Of a stretch of DNA of 61,682 nt, positions 61,291 to 61,682 are shown one piece after another. Under the pieces are notes generated by a model. It saw only the letters and a program-made list of their open reading frames with translations. It was not told the DNA's origin and did not search any database. Where the stretch lies: contig DATLYW010000042.1 of the NCBI GenBank assembly GCA_035574315.1, positions 1-61,682 of the forward strand. The letters run 5' to 3'. The position numbers and the translations under genes were made by a program. Origin of the DNA: Candidatus Zixiibacteriota bacterium (lineage in GTDB: Bacteria; Desulfobacterota; Binatia; UBA9968). Positions within the stretch are counted from its first letter, which is position 1; each line of letters starts with the position of its first letter.

Positions 61291-61682
61291 GTGATTCGCG
61301 CCGGAGCGGGGAGCTCTTCGAGTCGCAATACCTTGCAGGCCGCCGAGCAGGCGTGCGGCGAGGCCATGGCCCGCGCTCAGGTGGACCGGGCCGATCTGGT
61401 CGTGGCCTTTTTCACCGTCGATCACCTCGCGGACAAGGAGCGACTGGTCGGGACTCTCAAGCGATTCTCGGGCACCGACCGGATCATCGGCTCGAGCGCC
61501 GCCGGCGTCTTGACGGCGGGCGGGGAGATCGAGGGAGAGCCCGGCCTGGCGGTTCTCGCGCTTCGCTCGGACGAAATCCACGGAAAGGTCTTTCTCTTCC
61601 ATCCCCTGCGCGGCCGCGACGATTCGGTGGGCGCCGACATCGGCAGGCAAATGCGCGGCACGGCGGGGCCGCGCCGCCTCTC
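61291..61682 (+). CDS. FIST N-domain protein, 3' part outside the window
   Basis: Partial: 130 codons run off the right edge. From GTG 61291 the protein reads IRAGAGSSSRNTLQAAEQA, DLVVAFFTVDHL, RIIGSSAAGVLTAGGEIEG and GLAVLALRSDEIHG. The order (DLVVAFF, then IGSSAAGVLT, then GLAVLAL) is that of FIST_N sensory domains, which bind small ligands and often sit with FIST_C or signalling domains. No reading frame is given on the opposite strand here with comparable family signal. Confidence 0.75.
   Translation, partial: MIRAGAGSSSSRNTLQAAEQACGEAMARAQVDRADLVVAFFTVDHLADKERLVGTLKRFSGTDRIIGSSAAGVLTAGGEIEGEPGLAVLALRSDEIHGKVFLFHPLRGRDDSVGADIGRQMRGTAGPRRL

Noticed and set aside
1..61682. CRISPR arrays, rRNA, tRNA genes, insertion sequences
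   Set aside because: I scanned the intergenic gaps and saw no regular repeat-spacer pattern, no tRNA-like T-loop with acceptor pairing, no rRNA sequence and no transposase gene. A tRNAscan/Infernal run would be needed to exclude small RNAs.

Overview
The window is high-GC bacterial chromosome (roughly 65% G+C by eye), densely coding, with many GTG/TTG starts. The run tilS-ftsH-folP-cdaA-ybbR-glmM-pdxJ-nnr-tsaE-lysC-cimA is a gene order I associate with Desulfobacterota such as Geobacter. The multihaem cytochromes fit the same broad group. The mix of an NMT1-like binding protein, a DUF6282 hydrolase, a D-aminoacylase and paired aldo/keto reductases recalls uncultured soil or subsurface lineages (Binatota, Methylomirabilota/Rokubacteria, Tectomicrobia). 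This placement is inference; there is no rRNA gene in the window.

Layout. 1-3.4 kb: methyltransferase, PEBP-like protein, rhodanese and a CrtC/AttH lipocalin-like protein. 3.6-21.3 kb: a housekeeping superoperon for tRNA modification, proteolysis, folate, c-di-AMP, cell-wall precursor, PLP, aspartate and citramalate pathways, cysteine, and RNase III. 21.3-26.1 kb: a fumarate-reductase-like flavoprotein with a 2Fe-2S-only partner, a DCC protein, a DUF6282 hydrolase and a radical SAM/SPASM enzyme. 26.3-45.3 kb: a continuous electron-transfer locus, closed by a strong terminator. 45.4-61.7 kb: mixed metabolic genes (possible phosphatidylcholine synthase, GST, M28 peptidase, class I aldolase, MlaC, D-aminoacylase, TraB/GumN, CBS, YajQ, MsrB, thioesterase, two aldo/keto reductases, DoxX, GloB-like, and a FIST protein cut by the window edge).

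The electron-transfer locus carries 55 CXXCH haem motifs plus one CX3CH. It encodes: (i) an MtrA/PioA-like decahaem cytochrome with an MtrB/PioB-like outer-membrane barrel; (ii) a Qrc-like module (pentahaem cytochrome, Tat-exported molybdopterin-family protein, four-cluster ferredoxin, NrfD membrane subunit) behind a near-perfect sigma-54 promoter; (iii) two tandem tetrahaem cytochromes built of repeated one-haem units with a WNHxxxM motif; (iv) a Rieske/cytochrome b6-like pair preceded by a nonahaem cytochrome; (v) an 11-haem cytochrome fused to a dihaem b-type membrane domain (CbcL-like); (vi) a NapC/NirT-type protein with 10-11 haems (ImcH-like); (vii) two small monohaem cytochromes. Together they could connect the quinone pool to the outside of the cell by several inner-membrane routes, in either direction.

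A separate hidden item is a 77-codon glutaredoxin-like gene at 48719-48952. It has an in-frame TGA where the first redox-active cysteine is expected, and a SECIS-like hairpin follows directly. It is probably a selenoprotein, and ordinary ORF calling would miss it.
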